From Xanthomonas hyacinthi (GTDB lineage Bacteria > Pseudomonadota > Gammaproteobacteria > Xanthomonadales > Xanthomonadaceae), in assembly GCF_009769165.1 (NCBI RefSeq), contig NZ_CP043476.1, forward strand, positions 186,001 through 250,000: DNA of 64,000 nucleotides, in the 5' to 3' direction. The position numbers and the translations under genes are program-made. Below are positions 25,400 through 38,904 of this stretch, piece by piece. The notes below the pieces were generated by a model. The model did no database searches and was not told the origin of the DNA. It saw only the letters and a list, made by a program, of their open reading frames with translations. Numbering within the stretch: position 1 is the first letter of the stretch; each line of letters starts with the position of its first letter.

Positions 25400-26400
25400 T
25401 GCCCCCTATTCGCCTTCTCGTGTCGAACCGATTGCAGGTAGGCCGCTTCCTGCTCGGGTGTCTTCTGCGCCCAGCCTAACGCCTCCGCCTTCTCAAACCA
25501 AGCCAGGTTCTCCCGGCTCAGCCGTCGGTAGTCCGGCACCTTGTTCGCCGGGATATCCGCCGCATCCGGGTATGGCCGCTGATCGCGATCCTGGATTTGC
25601 AGGTAGTAGGCGTTGGCCTTCCAGATCATCGCCACGGTGTCCTTGAGATTGGCAGCCAAAGCCAAGTCGGCGACCTCCATCAGGGCATCCCCGTGGCCTT
25701 CCCGGGCGTAGTGCTCCATCAGGGTGCTGGCGATGACACCCACGCTTTCGTGCGGATGCAACGGCCGCAGGTAGATTTCGTTGTCGAGGGCGGTCTGGCT
25801 GATCCCCGTATCGCGGATGTAGCTCTCGTCCCGCTTGTAGCCGCCGCCAGTTGCCTCAACGTACACCCAGGCCTGCTGCGTGTCGTCGGCGAACATCGCC
25901 ATGACATGTGCCGGGGCCGTGGACAGCGTGATGGTCAGGCCGAGGCGCTGGCCAAGGATTGCGACCAGGATGGGCATCGATACGCAGTTGCCCTTGCGGG
26001 TGGCCAAGTAGGTCGCAAGCCGCTTGTTAGCCGGCAGCTTGCCCAGCGGATCGTCGAGGTCGTAGCGGAAGGGCTTGCCCTCGTTCCAGGAGCCCGGCTG
26101 GTAGAGCGTCTTGAGCAACGCATCAAGCGTCAGGCGACCATTGGCGCCGACAGGGACATTCGCACGGATGACACGCTCCCAGCGATCGAGTTCGCGGCGG
26201 ATAGCCGCTGTGTCGGTGGCAGGGTCAATCAGCCGGTCCACCACCAGCTTGGCGGCGGCATAGTCAACTTGATCATCGGGTAACGCAAACTGCGTCCTCA
26301 GCGGCGCAAGCGGGTCCGAGGCCGAAGCAGACGAAACCGCTACTGCGAGACATAGCCCGATCAGGCAAATGATCCAATGGTGGTGAACCCTATTCCCCAT
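25396..26400 (-). CDS. Secreted transglutaminase-like protein, first gene of the mini-Rhs operon
   Basis: 334-residue protein with an N-terminal signal (IICLIGLCLAVAVSSASA) and a transglutaminase/SirB1-like core. The putative catalytic Cys is in TRKGNCVSMPILVAILGQR and the His in APAHVMAMF, followed by the strand WVYVEATGGG. A helical TPR-like region (HGDALMEVADLALAANLKD) comes next. The ATG at 26400 has AGGG 6 nt upstream; an in-frame start 27 codons earlier lacks a ribosome site. It ends in an ATGA overlap with the mini-Rhs gene, so the three genes form one tightly coupled leftward operon. It could process or cross-link the Rhs tip, or be an unrelated periplasmic hydrolase. Confidence 0.75.
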   Translation of the reverse strand: MGNRVHHHWIICLIGLCLAVAVSSASASDPLAPLRTQFALPDDQVDYAAAKLVVDRLIDPATDTAAIRRELDRWERVIRANVPVGANGRLTLDALLKTLYQPGSWNEGKPFRYDLDDPLGKLPANKRLATYLATRKGNCVSMPILVAILGQRLGLTITLSTAPAHVMAMFADDTQQAWVYVEATGGGYKRDESYIRDTGISQTALDNEIYLRPLHPHESVGVIASTLMEHYAREGHGDALMEVADLALAANLKDTVAMIWKANAYYLQIQDRDQRPYPDAADIPANKVPDYRRLSRENLAWFEKAEALGWAQKTPEQEAAYLQSVRHEKANRGQ

Positions 26401-26645
26401 GCGTCCCTGCGTTTTGCCTGACGGCTCAATCCTAGTCCCGCCGAGAGCAAGCTGTCCATTTCGTCTGCAAGCAAAACCCACACGGAAGGCTAGAAGCAGG
26501 CAAGCCAGCAGAAGCCAGCAGAAGCCAGAAACCTACAAGCAAGAGCAAACAGGGAAGAAGGGGCTAGAGCAGGCTTCCCACACTAAAATCCGGATACCCA
26601 TTTTTTTTAAAAAAAACGGCTGTTTTTGCCATTCCAGCCTGGCCA

Positions 26646-26721
26646 CTTTTCTGTGGGAGGGGCTTCAGCCCCGACGCCTTACCGGTAACGCGTCGGGGCT
26701 GAAGCCCCTCCCACAGAAAAG
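26646..26721. repeat. REP-like palindrome (CTGTGGGAGGGGCTTCAG type), near perfect
   Basis: Two arms of about 32 bp are almost perfect reverse complements around a short centre (accggt). The outer ends are CTTTTCTGTGGGAGGGGC and its complement. It belongs to the same dispersed family as the copies at 33107, 39997, 45095 and 50724-51043. It lies in the 409-bp gap between the mini-Rhs operon promoter and the 3' end of puuC. The gap also holds AGCAGAAGCC direct repeats (26500-26530) and an A/T-rich T8A8 stretch at 26601-26620. No gene is in the gap. Confidence 0.88.
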
Positions 26722-26746
26722 CGCAGAAGCTGCGAACTTGCGAAAA

Positions 26747-26809
26747 TCCCGAGTCCCGAGTCCCGAGTCCCGAGTCCCGAGTCCCGAGTCCCGAGTCCCG
26801 AGTCCCGAA
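26747..26809. repeat. TCCCGAG heptad tandem repeat abutting the puuC stop
   Basis: Nine copies of the 7-bp unit TCCCGAG lie head to tail, ending exactly at the stop codon of the aldehyde dehydrogenase. The unit is related to the GGGAATC heptads at 8373 and 32543. It occupies the immediate 3' untranslated region of puuC. Confidence 0.9.
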
Positions 26810-28312
26810 CTAAACCGCCAGATTGATCCAGGTCGCCTTCATCTCGGTGTACTTGTCGAAGGCATGCAGCGATTTGTCGCGGCCGTTGCCCGATTGCTTG
26901 TAGCCGCCGAACGGCGCGGTCATGTCGCCGCCGTCCCAGTAGTTCACCCACACGCTGCCGGCGCGCAGCTTGCGCGCCACCCGGTGCGCGCGGCCGATGT
27001 CGCGGGTCCACACGCCGGCCGCCAGGCCGTAGTCGCTGTCGTTGGCCATGCGCAGCGCGTGCGCTTCGTCGTCGAAGGCGATCACCGACAGCACCGGGCC
27101 GAAGATCTCCTCGCGGGCGATGGTGTGCTCATGCCCGACCTCGTCGAAGATGGTCGGCTCCACGTAGCAGCCGCCGGCGACCACCTCCACGCGCTTGCCG
27201 CCGAGCAGCAGTCGCGCGCCTTCCTCGTTGCCGCGCGCGATGTAGTCCAGCACGCGGTGGGTCTGCGCCTCGTCCACCAGCGCGCCCATCGCCGCATCGT
27301 CGTCGAACGGATGCCGCGGCTGCAGCGTGCGCCCGGCGGCGACCACGCGGGCGACGAATTCGTCCTTGATCGAGCGCTCCACCAGCAACCGCGACGCCGC
27401 GGTGCAGACCTCGCCCTGGTTGTAGAAGATCGCGCCGGCCGCGGCCTGCGCCGCCTGCTCCAGGTCCGGCGCGTCGGCGAACACCAGGTTCGGGCTCTTG
27501 CCGCCGCATTCCAGGTAGGCGCGTTTCATGTTCGACAGCCCGGCGCATTGCAGCAGGCGCTTGCCGACCGCGGTGGAACCGGTGAACACCAGCCCGTCCA
27601 CGTCCATGTGCAGGGCCAGCGGCTCGCCGGCGCTCTTGCCGAACCCCGGCACCACGTTGAACACGCCGTCGGGAATGCCGGCCTCGGCCACCAGCTCGGC
27701 CAGGCGCAGCGCGCTCAACGGCGATTTCTCCGAGGGCTTGAGCACCACCGAATTGCCCGCGGCCAGCGCCGGGGCGATCTTCCACGCGGCCATCAGCAGC
27801 GGGAAATTCCACGGCACGATCGCGCCGACCACGCCCAGCGGCTCGCGGGTGATCAGGCCCAGTTCGTCCTGCCCGGTCGGCGCCACCTCGCCGTAGAGCT
27901 TGTCCAGCGCCTCGCCGGTCCAGGCCAGGCAGCGCACCGTGGCCGCCACGTCGACGCTGCGCGCGTCGCGCAGCGGCTTGCCCATGTCCAGCGATTCCAG
28001 CAGCGCCAGTTCGTCGGCATGCTGCTCGACCAGCTGCGCCAGCTTCAGCAGGGTCTTCTTGCGCTGCGCCGGCGTGGCCTGCGACCAGTGCCCGGCATCG
28101 AAGCTGCGCCGCGCCGCGGCGACCGCGCGCTCGATGTCCTCGGCACCGCCCTCGGCGACCTGGCCAAGCACGTGGCCGTCGATCGGGCTGATGCAGTCGA
28201 AGGTCTTGCCGCTGGCCGCAGCGACGTAGCGTCCGTCGATGAAGGCCTGGGTGCGCAACTGCAGCGCGGCGGCCATCGCCTGCCATGCGGCGCGGGTGCG
28301 GGGTGCATTCAT
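26810..28312 (-). CDS. puuC: Gamma-glutamyl-gamma-aminobutyraldehyde dehydrogenase (PuuC-like)
   Basis: 500-residue NAD(P)-dependent aldehyde dehydrogenase. It would oxidise gamma-glutamyl-gamma-aminobutyraldehyde made by PuuB, and possibly other amino aldehydes. Motifs are [47 protein letters not shown], the general-base Glu in [10 protein letters not shown], and the nucleophile Cys in [12 protein letters not shown]. The ATG at 28312 follows GGAG by about 8 nt; the in-frame extension upstream is Arg/Ala-rich and overlaps nothing useful. It lies 88 bp downstream of puuR on the same strand, so it is probably auto-regulated with it. The product assignment depends on the Puu context. Confidence 0.9.
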   Translation of the reverse strand: MNAPRTRAAWQAMAAALQLRTQAFIDGRYVAAASGKTFDCISPIDGHVLGQVAEGGAEDIERAVAAARRSFDAGHWSQATPAQRKKTLLKLAQLVEQHADELALLESLDMGKPLRDARSVDVAATVRCLAWTGEALDKLYGEVAPTGQDELGLITREPLGVVGAIVPWNFPLLMAAWKIAPALAAGNSVVLKPSEKSPLSALRLAELVAEAGIPDGVFNVVPGFGKSAGEPLALHMDVDGLVFTGSTAVGKRLLQCAGLSNMKRAYLECGGKSPNLVFADAPDLEQAAQAAAGAIFYNQGEVCTAASRLLVERSIKDEFVARVVAAGRTLQPRHPFDDDAAMGALVDEAQTHRVLDYIARGNEEGARLLLGGKRVEVVAGGCYVEPTIFDEVGHEHTIAREEIFGPVLSVIAFDDEAHALRMANDSDYGLAAGVWTRDIGRAHRVARKLRAGSVWVNYWDGGDMTAPFGGYKQSGNGRDKSLHAFDKYTEMKATWINLAV

Positions 28313-28400
28313 CGGAAGCTCCGGGTCGGGAGGAAGAAACGGATCTGCGGGTGCAGCGCCCGCGGCGAGGCGGGCGCGAGCGCAGCGGCGCAACTGGCGC

Positions 28401-28949
28401 TCAGAACGTGGCCGGCGTGTTGGCGCTGACGATCACCACCGCCTCGCTGCCGATGTTGCGGAACCGGTGCGGCACCCGGCTGTCGAAATAGTATCCCTCG
28501 CCGGCGCGCAGCACGCGCACCTGCGCACCGACCGTGATCTCCACTTCGCCGGCCACCACCACCCCGCCTTCCTCGCCTTCGTGCACCAGCATCGCGGTGC
28601 CGGTGTCGCTGCCCGGCGGCATCACCTCGCGCAGGATGCACATCTGCCGCTGCGGGCGGTGTTGCCCGACCAGGTAGTAGTGGATGCCGTCGCTGCCCAC
28701 GTCGGGCAGTTCGTCGGCGGCATAGAACGGCGCATCGGCCAGCCCGATGTCCAGGTTCTGGGTGAAGAAATCGGCCAGCGAGATCGGGATGCCGTCCAGC
28801 ACCTTCTTCAGCGAACTCACCGAAGGGCTGACCTTGTTCTGTTCGATCAGCGAGATGGTGCTGTTGGTCACGCCCACCCGCTTGGCCAGCTCGCGCTGGC
28901 TCAGTCCGTGGGCGGTGCGAACCCGATGCAGGCGGGCGCCGATATCCAT
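28401..28949 (-). CDS. puuR: PuuR-like transcriptional regulator (XRE helix-turn-helix plus cupin)
   Basis: 182-residue repressor. The N-terminal XRE HTH (residues about 1-62) has the recognition segment [19 protein letters not shown], then [21 protein letters not shown]. The C-terminal cupin (about 110-178) has [17 protein letters not shown] and [18 protein letters not shown]. This architecture and length (E. coli PuuR is 185 residues) mark a putrescine-responsive repressor. It is divergent from the transaminase gene at 29212, and the shared 262-bp region carries two copies of one palindromic motif, the likely binding sites. The ATG at 28949 is the first credible start. Confidence 0.93.
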   Translation of the reverse strand: MDIGARLHRVRTAHGLSQRELAKRVGVTNSTISLIEQNKVSPSVSSLKKVLDGIPISLADFFTQNLDIGLADAPFYAADELPDVGSDGIHYYLVGQHRPQRQMCILREVMPPGSDTGTAMLVHEGEEGGVVVAGEVEITVGAQVRVLRAGEGYYFDSRVPHRFRNIGSEAVVIVSANTPATF

Positions 28950-28971
28950 CGCGTGATCAGAGAGCCGGGAC

Positions 28972-28994
28972 GGTGTTGCCGGATACTTTACACA
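28972..28994. promoter_or_regulatory. Candidate PuuR operator, puuR-proximal
   Basis: GGTGTTG, 6 bp, then ACTTTACACA. It matches the reverse complement of the site at 29170-29191 at 16 of 17 conserved positions, with one extra spacer base. It lies 23 bp upstream of the puuR start codon, well placed to block puuR transcription. Confidence 0.6.
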
Positions 28995-29169
28995 GCCGGT
29001 CCGCGCGGTCAATTTGCCATGCGCCGCGCGCGGCGATCGGCATGCCCGCCTGGACAGACGCGTGGCTGCGCCATTTTCGCCTATTGGTGCATCGCAAAGC
29101 CGGCTGCGCCGCAACCTGGATGCGCCGGCGTCGCAACGCGCACGCCGACCCGCCACCACAGGCCCGGTT

Positions 29170-29191
29170 GGTGTAAAGTTTTTTCAACACC
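29170..29191. promoter_or_regulatory. Candidate PuuR operator, transaminase-proximal
   Basis: GGTGTAAAGT, 5 bp, then CAACACC: an interrupted palindrome whose reverse complement is GGTGTTG-N5-ACTTTACACC. It is 20 bp upstream of the ATG at 29212. Its near-identity with the site next to puuR in the same divergent region argues that one regulator binds both. Confidence 0.6.
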
Positions 29192-29211
29192 TCTCTCGCG
29201 TGGAGCCTGTG

Positions 29212-30588
<1,377 letters not shown>

Positions 30589-30664
30589 TTCCCGCCTTGT
30601 TCCAACTCGCCCACCCACCCCGCTCCGCGCTGCCCACGCGCGCCGCATGCCTGGAGAACCGCTC

Positions 30665-31777
30665 ATGCTGGTCGGCGTCCCGAAGGAGATCAAGAACCAC
30701 GAATACCGGATCGGGCTGACCCCGGCCGGGGTCCGCGAGCTGGTGCTGCACGGGCACCAGGTGCTGGTGCAGCGCGACGGCGGCCAGGCCATCGGCCTCA
30801 CCGATGCCGACTACGAACGCGCCGGCGCGCGCCTGGCCGACGACGCGGCCAGCGTGTTCGCGCAGGCCGACATGATCGTCAAGGTCAAGGAACCGCAGCC
30901 GGACGAATGCGCGCTGCTGCGCCCGGGGCAGGTGCTGTTCACCTACCTGCACCTGGCGCCCGATCCGGCGCAGGCCAATGCGCTGCTGCGCTCCGGCTGC
31001 ACCGCGATCGCCTACGAGACCGTCACCGACGGCAACGGCGGCTTGCCGCTGCTGGCGCCGATGAGCGAGGTCGCCGGACGCATGGCGATCCAGGCCGGCG
31101 CGCATGCGCTGGAGAAGGCGCAAGGCGGCTCCGGCGTGCTGCTCGGCGGCGTGCCCGGGGTCGAGCCGGCCGAAGTGCTGGTGATCGGCGGCGGCGTGGT
31201 CGGCATCAACGCCGCGCGCATGGCGATGGGCCTGCACGCGCGGGTGACGCTGCTGGACCGTTCGCTGGAACGGCTCAAATACCTCGACGAACTGTACGGC
31301 CACCAGCTGACCACGCTGTATTCGACCCGCGACGCGATCGAGCAATGCCTGCCGCACACCGATCTGGTGATCGGCGCGGTGCTGATCCCCGGCGCCGCCG
31401 CGCCCAAGCTGGTGTCGCGCGCGCAGCTGGCGCTGCTGCGGCCCGGCTCGGTGCTGGTGGACGTGGCCATCGACCAGGGCGGCTGTTTCGAGACCAGCCA
31501 CGCCACCACCCACCAGCAGCCGACCTACGCGGTGGACGGCATCGTCCACTACTGCGTGGCCAACATGCCCGGCGGCGTGGCGCGCACCTCCACCTTCGCC
31601 CTGACCAACGCCACCTTGCCGTTCGTGCTGCAACTGGCCGAACACGGCCTGCAGGCGCTGCGCGACGACCAGGACCTGCGCAACGGCCTCAACGTGCACG
31701 CCGGCACGCTCACCCACCGCGCCGTGGCGCAGGCGCTGGGCGAAGATTTCGTGCGGTCGCTGGATGCGCTGGGCTGA
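30665..31777 (+). CDS. ald: Alanine dehydrogenase
   Basis: 370-residue NAD-dependent L-alanine dehydrogenase, of full family length. The N-terminal [20 protein letters not shown], the substrate region [23 protein letters not shown], the Rossmann motif [17 protein letters not shown], and [14 protein letters not shown] are all present. It deaminates the alanine formed by the upstream pyruvate-dependent transaminase, returning pyruvate and releasing ammonia and NADH. The start lies 76 bp after that gene, same strand, so one operon is likely. Confidence 0.95.
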   Translation: MLVGVPKEIKNHEYRIGLTPAGVRELVLHGHQVLVQRDGGQAIGLTDADYERAGARLADDAASVFAQADMIVKVKEPQPDECALLRPGQVLFTYLHLAPDPAQANALLRSGCTAIAYETVTDGNGGLPLLAPMSEVAGRMAIQAGAHALEKAQGGSGVLLGGVPGVEPAEVLVIGGGVVGINAARMAMGLHARVTLLDRSLERLKYLDELYGHQLTTLYSTRDAIEQCLPHTDLVIGAVLIPGAAAPKLVSRAQLALLRPGSVLVDVAIDQGGCFETSHATTHQQPTYAVDGIVHYCVANMPGGVARTSTFALTNATLPFVLQLAEHGLQALRDDQDLRNGLNVHAGTLTHRAVAQALGEDFVRSLDALG

Positions 31778-31805
31778 GCGTTTCCCTCGAGCAACAACAC
31801 CGACC

Positions 31806-32135
31806 ATGACCGAATCCCTGGCCCACTACATCGGCGGCCGCCGCGTCGATTTCCGCAACGGCGACTACGCCGAGGTGTTCGACCCGGCCAGCGGCGCGGT
31901 GGCGCGGCGCGTACCGCTGGGCGACGCGCATGCGGTCGAGATCGCGGCCGCCGCGGCCGCGCGCACGGGTGCTGTTCCGCTTCCGCGAACTGCTCGAACG
32001 GCATGCCGACACCCTGGCCCGCTGCACGTGCATGGCCCCGACGGCGTGCGCTTCTACACCCGGCTCAAGACCGTGACCGCACGCTGGCCGGCCGCGGCGC
32101 GCGGCGCCGAGTTCGCGATGCCGACGATGCGCTGA
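31806..32135 (+). pseudogene. mmsA: Deleted remnant of methylmalonate-semialdehyde dehydrogenase (mmsA)
   Basis: The first 50 or so codons (YIGGRRVDFRNG, VFDPASGAVARRVPLG) match the N-terminus of CoA-acylating MmsA. After AAAAAR the frame shifts: RVLFRFRELLERHADTLAR, the normal next block, continues in another frame. It then jumps straight to the C-terminal block GPDGVRFYTRLKTVTARWP and the usual ending FAMPTM. Some 400 codons including the catalytic Cys are missing. The intact enzyme (about 500 residues) converts malonate semialdehyde to acetyl-CoA, the step after the beta-alanine transaminase upstream. An uninterrupted 109-codon ORF remains, but it is not a working enzyme. Confidence 0.88.
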
Positions 32136-32226
32136 GCCGCAACTGCCGCGGCGCAGCGCCGTGTAGACTTGCGCGGCCCCACGCCCTCCCGCCCGATCCC
32201 ATCGCCGCATCTCCAGGAGCCGCACC

Positions 32227-32541
32227 ATGATCAAGGTCAGCGTGATGTACCCGTACACGCCCGGCGCCCGCTTCGATCACGACTACTACCGCGACACGCA
32301 CATGCCGCTGCTCCAGGCGCGCATGGGCGATGCCTGCAAGCATTACACCGTGGACAAGGGCCTGTCCGGCGTCGCCCCGGGCAGCGATCCGACCTACGTC
32401 GGCATGTGCCACATCTTCAGCGACTCGGTGGAAGCGTTCCAGGCCGGTTTCGGTCCACACGCCGACGAGCTCCTCGGCGACATCAAGAACTACACCGACC
32501 TGAGCCCGGCGATGCAGATCAGCGAGGTGGTGGTGGGCTGA
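32227..32541 (+). CDS. EthD-domain protein
   Basis: 104-residue small protein of the EthD / ferredoxin-like alpha-beta barrel family. The family opening IKVSVMYPYTPGARFDHDYY and the DTHMPLLQARMGD segment are clear, and the length fits a single domain. Such proteins often act as small dimeric accessory or degradation factors; the actual role is unknown. The ATG follows CAGGAG by 7 nt. It stands between the mmsA remnant and a heptad palindrome. Confidence 0.88.
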   Translation: MIKVSVMYPYTPGARFDHDYYRDTHMPLLQARMGDACKHYTVDKGLSGVAPGSDPTYVGMCHIFSDSVEAFQAGFGPHADELLGDIKNYTDLSPAMQISEVVVG

Positions 32542-32542
32542 G

Positions 32543-32672
32543 GCCGGGAATCGGAAATGGGGAGTCGGGAATGGGAACGGCCTGATCCTAACTCCCCCAT
32601 GGATCTAGGCGATGCTGCAGCCTGCAGCCCGCGGTGTTGCGATTCTCCATTCCCCACTCCCCATTCCCGGCC
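32543..32672. repeat. GGGAATC heptad palindromic element, second complete copy
   Basis: The left arm 32543-32577 (GGCCGGGAATCGGAAATGG and on) and the right arm 32640-32672 (ending CCCCATTCCCGGCC) are reverse complements of the same heptad series. About 60 bp of unrelated sequence sits between them. It is the same kind of element as 8373-8518. It lies just after the EthD stop and 41 bp before the ParB-like start. Confidence 0.8.
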
Positions 32673-32713
32673 TCTACAATGCCGCCCCCGTCGCAACGCC
32701 GTGCCCTGCGCCG

Positions 32714-33163
32714 ATGAACATCGTCGTCAAAGAAGACCTCAAGGCCTACCTCGATCCGCGCACCGCCGACGAATACGCGGCGCTGGAGCGCAGCCTGCTC
32801 GCCGAAGGCTGCCGCGATGCGCTGGTGCTGTGGGGCGAGATCCTGGTCGATGGGCACAACCGCTACGGCATCTGTCAGAAACACCGGTTGCCGTTCCAGA
32901 CCGTGCAGAACACCCGCTTCCAGTCGTTGCAGGACGTGCATCTGTGGATGATCGACCAGCACCTGGGCCGGCGCAACGTGTCCGATTTCCAGCGCGGCGT
33001 GCTGGCGCTGCGCAAGCGCGAGATCCTGGCCGAGCGCCTCGAGAAGATCCAGAAGCGGGCCACCGCCGAAGTGGTGGAAGCGGTGAAGTCCGGCGCGATC
33101 GCAACATGTGCAGGAGGAACTTCAGTGCCGACGCTTTTCCCGGCAGGACCGCATCGGCACTGA
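32714..33163 (+). CDS. ParB-like nuclease/partition-related protein, C-terminus replaced by a REP palindrome
   Basis: 149-residue protein. The region IVVKEDLKAYLDPRTADEY, VLWGEILVDGHNRYGICQKH and VHLWMIDQHLGRRNVSDFQ resembles the ParB/Srx-type domain of chromosomal 'plasmid replication/partition' proteins. Coding similarity runs to about KRATAEVVEAVKSGAIA. The last 18 or so residues (CAGGTSVPTLFPAGPHRH) are a translation of a dispersed palindrome inserted at 33107-33177. The C-terminal part, which in ParB relatives carries a helix-turn-helix, is therefore lost. Function is unknown and may be impaired. The ATG at 32714 fits the family start. Confidence 0.7.
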   Translation: MNIVVKEDLKAYLDPRTADEYAALERSLLAEGCRDALVLWGEILVDGHNRYGICQKHRLPFQTVQNTRFQSLQDVHLWMIDQHLGRRNVSDFQRGVLALRKREILAERLEKIQKRATAEVVEAVKSGAIATCAGGTSVPTLFPAGPHRH

Positions 33164-33177
33164 CGTCCCTCCCACAC
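33107..33177. repeat. REP-like palindrome inserted at the 3' end of the ParB-like gene
   Basis: GCAGGAGGAACTTCAGTGCCGACG and, inverted, CATCGGCACTGACGTCCCTCCCACAC flank a short centre. This is a diverged member of the GTGGGAG...CTTCAG palindrome family. It supplies the stop codon and last residues of the upstream gene. Confidence 0.8.
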
Positions 33178-33281
33178 GCACGCCGTCCGCATCGATGCCG
33201 GCGGCAGAGGCCCTCGTTCGCTCGCCCTCGCCGCGCGCACGATGAAATCCATCCAACCCAGCGCTGCGTACACTGGCCGGC

Positions 33282-34580
33282 ATGAGCGCTTCCTCCCCAA
33301 CGATGCCGCCCGATCCGCGCCGCGCGCAGCTGCGGCGCATGAAACTGCTGGCGGCGCTGTTGTTGCTGGCGATGCTGGCCGGCTTCCTGCTCAGCCACGT
33401 CATGGGCATGCACGGCGCCTGGGCCTGGATCGGCGCATTCTGCGAGGCGGCCACGGTCGGCGCGCTGGCCGACTGGTTCGCGGTGGTGGCGCTGTTCCGC
33501 CATCCGCTGGGGCTGCCGATCCCGCACACCGCGATCATCCCGCACGGCAAGGCGCGCATCGCCGACAGCCTGGCGCTGTTCGTGCGCGACCATTTCCTGG
33601 AACCGGCGGCGCTGCTGGCCAAGCTCAGCGCGTTCGATCCGGCCAAGCGGCTGGGCCAGTGGCTGGCCGAACCGGCGCAGGCCGGAAAACTGGCCGACCT
33701 CGCCCGCGGCTGGGCGCTGCAGGCGCTGGACCTGCTCGACGAGGCCGCGGTGCGGCGCCGCATCCACGGCTTCGTGGTGGCGCGCCTGCACGAATGGAAC
33801 GCGGCCGCGACTGCCGGCGAGATCCTCGGCCTGCTCACCGCCGACGGCCGCCACCAGGCGCTGCTCGACGAAGCACTGACCCGGCTCGGCCGGCACCTGG
33901 ACGATGCGGCGGTGAAGCGGCGCGTGTCGGCGGTGATCGTCAAGTACGCGCGCCGCGAATGGCCCAAGCTGGTCGGCACGGTGGAATGGGTCAAGCCGGT
34001 GGAAGGCATCGCCGACACCCTGGCCGAACGCCTGGCGCATGCGCTGCTGGACGAACTGCAGGACGTGCTGGCGCAGCCGCAGCATCCGCTGCGCCAGGAC
34101 TACGAGCGCTGGCTCGGCGGCTACGTGCAGCGCCTGCGCAGCGACCCGGCCACCGCCGACCGGCTGCAGGCGATGAAGCAGCGGCTGATCGAGCACCCCG
34201 GCGTGCAGGACTACGTGCAAGGCCTGTGGGACCAGATCCACGCCAGCCTGCGCCAGGACCTGTCGCGCAGCGACGGTGTGCTGGTGCAGCATTTGCAGCG
34301 CTCGCTGGGCGCGCTCGGGCAGTCGTTGTCCCAGGACAGCGCGTTGCGCGACGCACTCAACCAGCACCTGCTCGGCGGCGCGGAGAAACTGACCCAGCGC
34401 CTGCGCAGCGGCGTCACCGCACACATCGCGCAGACCGTGAAAGGTTGGGACGAGCGCCATCTGGTCGAGCAACTGGAATTGAGCGTCGGCCGCGACCTGC
34501 AGTACATCCGCTTCAACGGCACCCTGGTCGGCGGCCTGATCGGGGTCGTGCTGCACGCAGCCGTCACGCTGATTCCATGA
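33282..34580 (+). CDS. DUF445 family membrane protein (YjiN-like)
   Basis: 432-residue DUF445 protein. It has a hydrophobic N-terminal segment (MKLLAALLLLAMLAGFLLS), the signature WIGAFCEAATVGALADWFAV, and FRHPLGLPIPHTAIIPHGKAR. A long helical cytoplasmic or periplasmic middle (residues about 90-405) follows, then a C-terminal membrane anchor (FNGTLVGGLIGVVLHAAVTL). These features and the length match E. coli YjiN. The function is unknown. It is followed by a 180-bp gap before the sensor kinase; no operon is evident. Confidence 0.9.
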   Translation: MSASSPTMPPDPRRAQLRRMKLLAALLLLAMLAGFLLSHVMGMHGAWAWIGAFCEAATVGALADWFAVVALFRHPLGLPIPHTAIIPHGKARIADSLALFVRDHFLEPAALLAKLSAFDPAKRLGQWLAEPAQAGKLADLARGWALQALDLLDEAAVRRRIHGFVVARLHEWNAAATAGEILGLLTADGRHQALLDEALTRLGRHLDDAAVKRRVSAVIVKYARREWPKLVGTVEWVKPVEGIADTLAERLAHALLDELQDVLAQPQHPLRQDYERWLGGYVQRLRSDPATADRLQAMKQRLIEHPGVQDYVQGLWDQIHASLRQDLSRSDGVLVQHLQRSLGALGQSLSQDSALRDALNQHLLGGAEKLTQRLRSGVTAHIAQTVKGWDERHLVEQLELSVGRDLQYIRFNGTLVGGLIGVVLHAAVTLIP

Positions 34581-34760
34581 AGGTCGTAGACGCCTGCCGC
34601 TGCGGCGCACCGCGGGGGCTGGTGCGGCAGCGACGATCGCGCTAGCGTGGCCTGCACGGCCGGGGCTGGACCGTCGCTTCAATCGTGAAATCCATCCCGT
34701 ACGGACCGGAAGAACGCCGATGCCTGCGCATCGCCAGCGTTCGCCAAAGGAAAGGGGCGC

Positions 34761-38849
<4,089 letters not shown>

Positions 38850-38904
38850 CATCCGCCGCGCCGGTCCCGGCGGCCGCAGGATGCACCCGACAAGGAAAAC
38901 CACG

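Noticed and set aside
26595..26625. T8A8 stretch as a terminator for the mini-Rhs operon or puuC
   Set aside because: It has no GC-rich stem and lies upstream of the mini-Rhs operon; for puuC it is about 190 bp beyond the stop. The adjacent REP palindrome is a better candidate.
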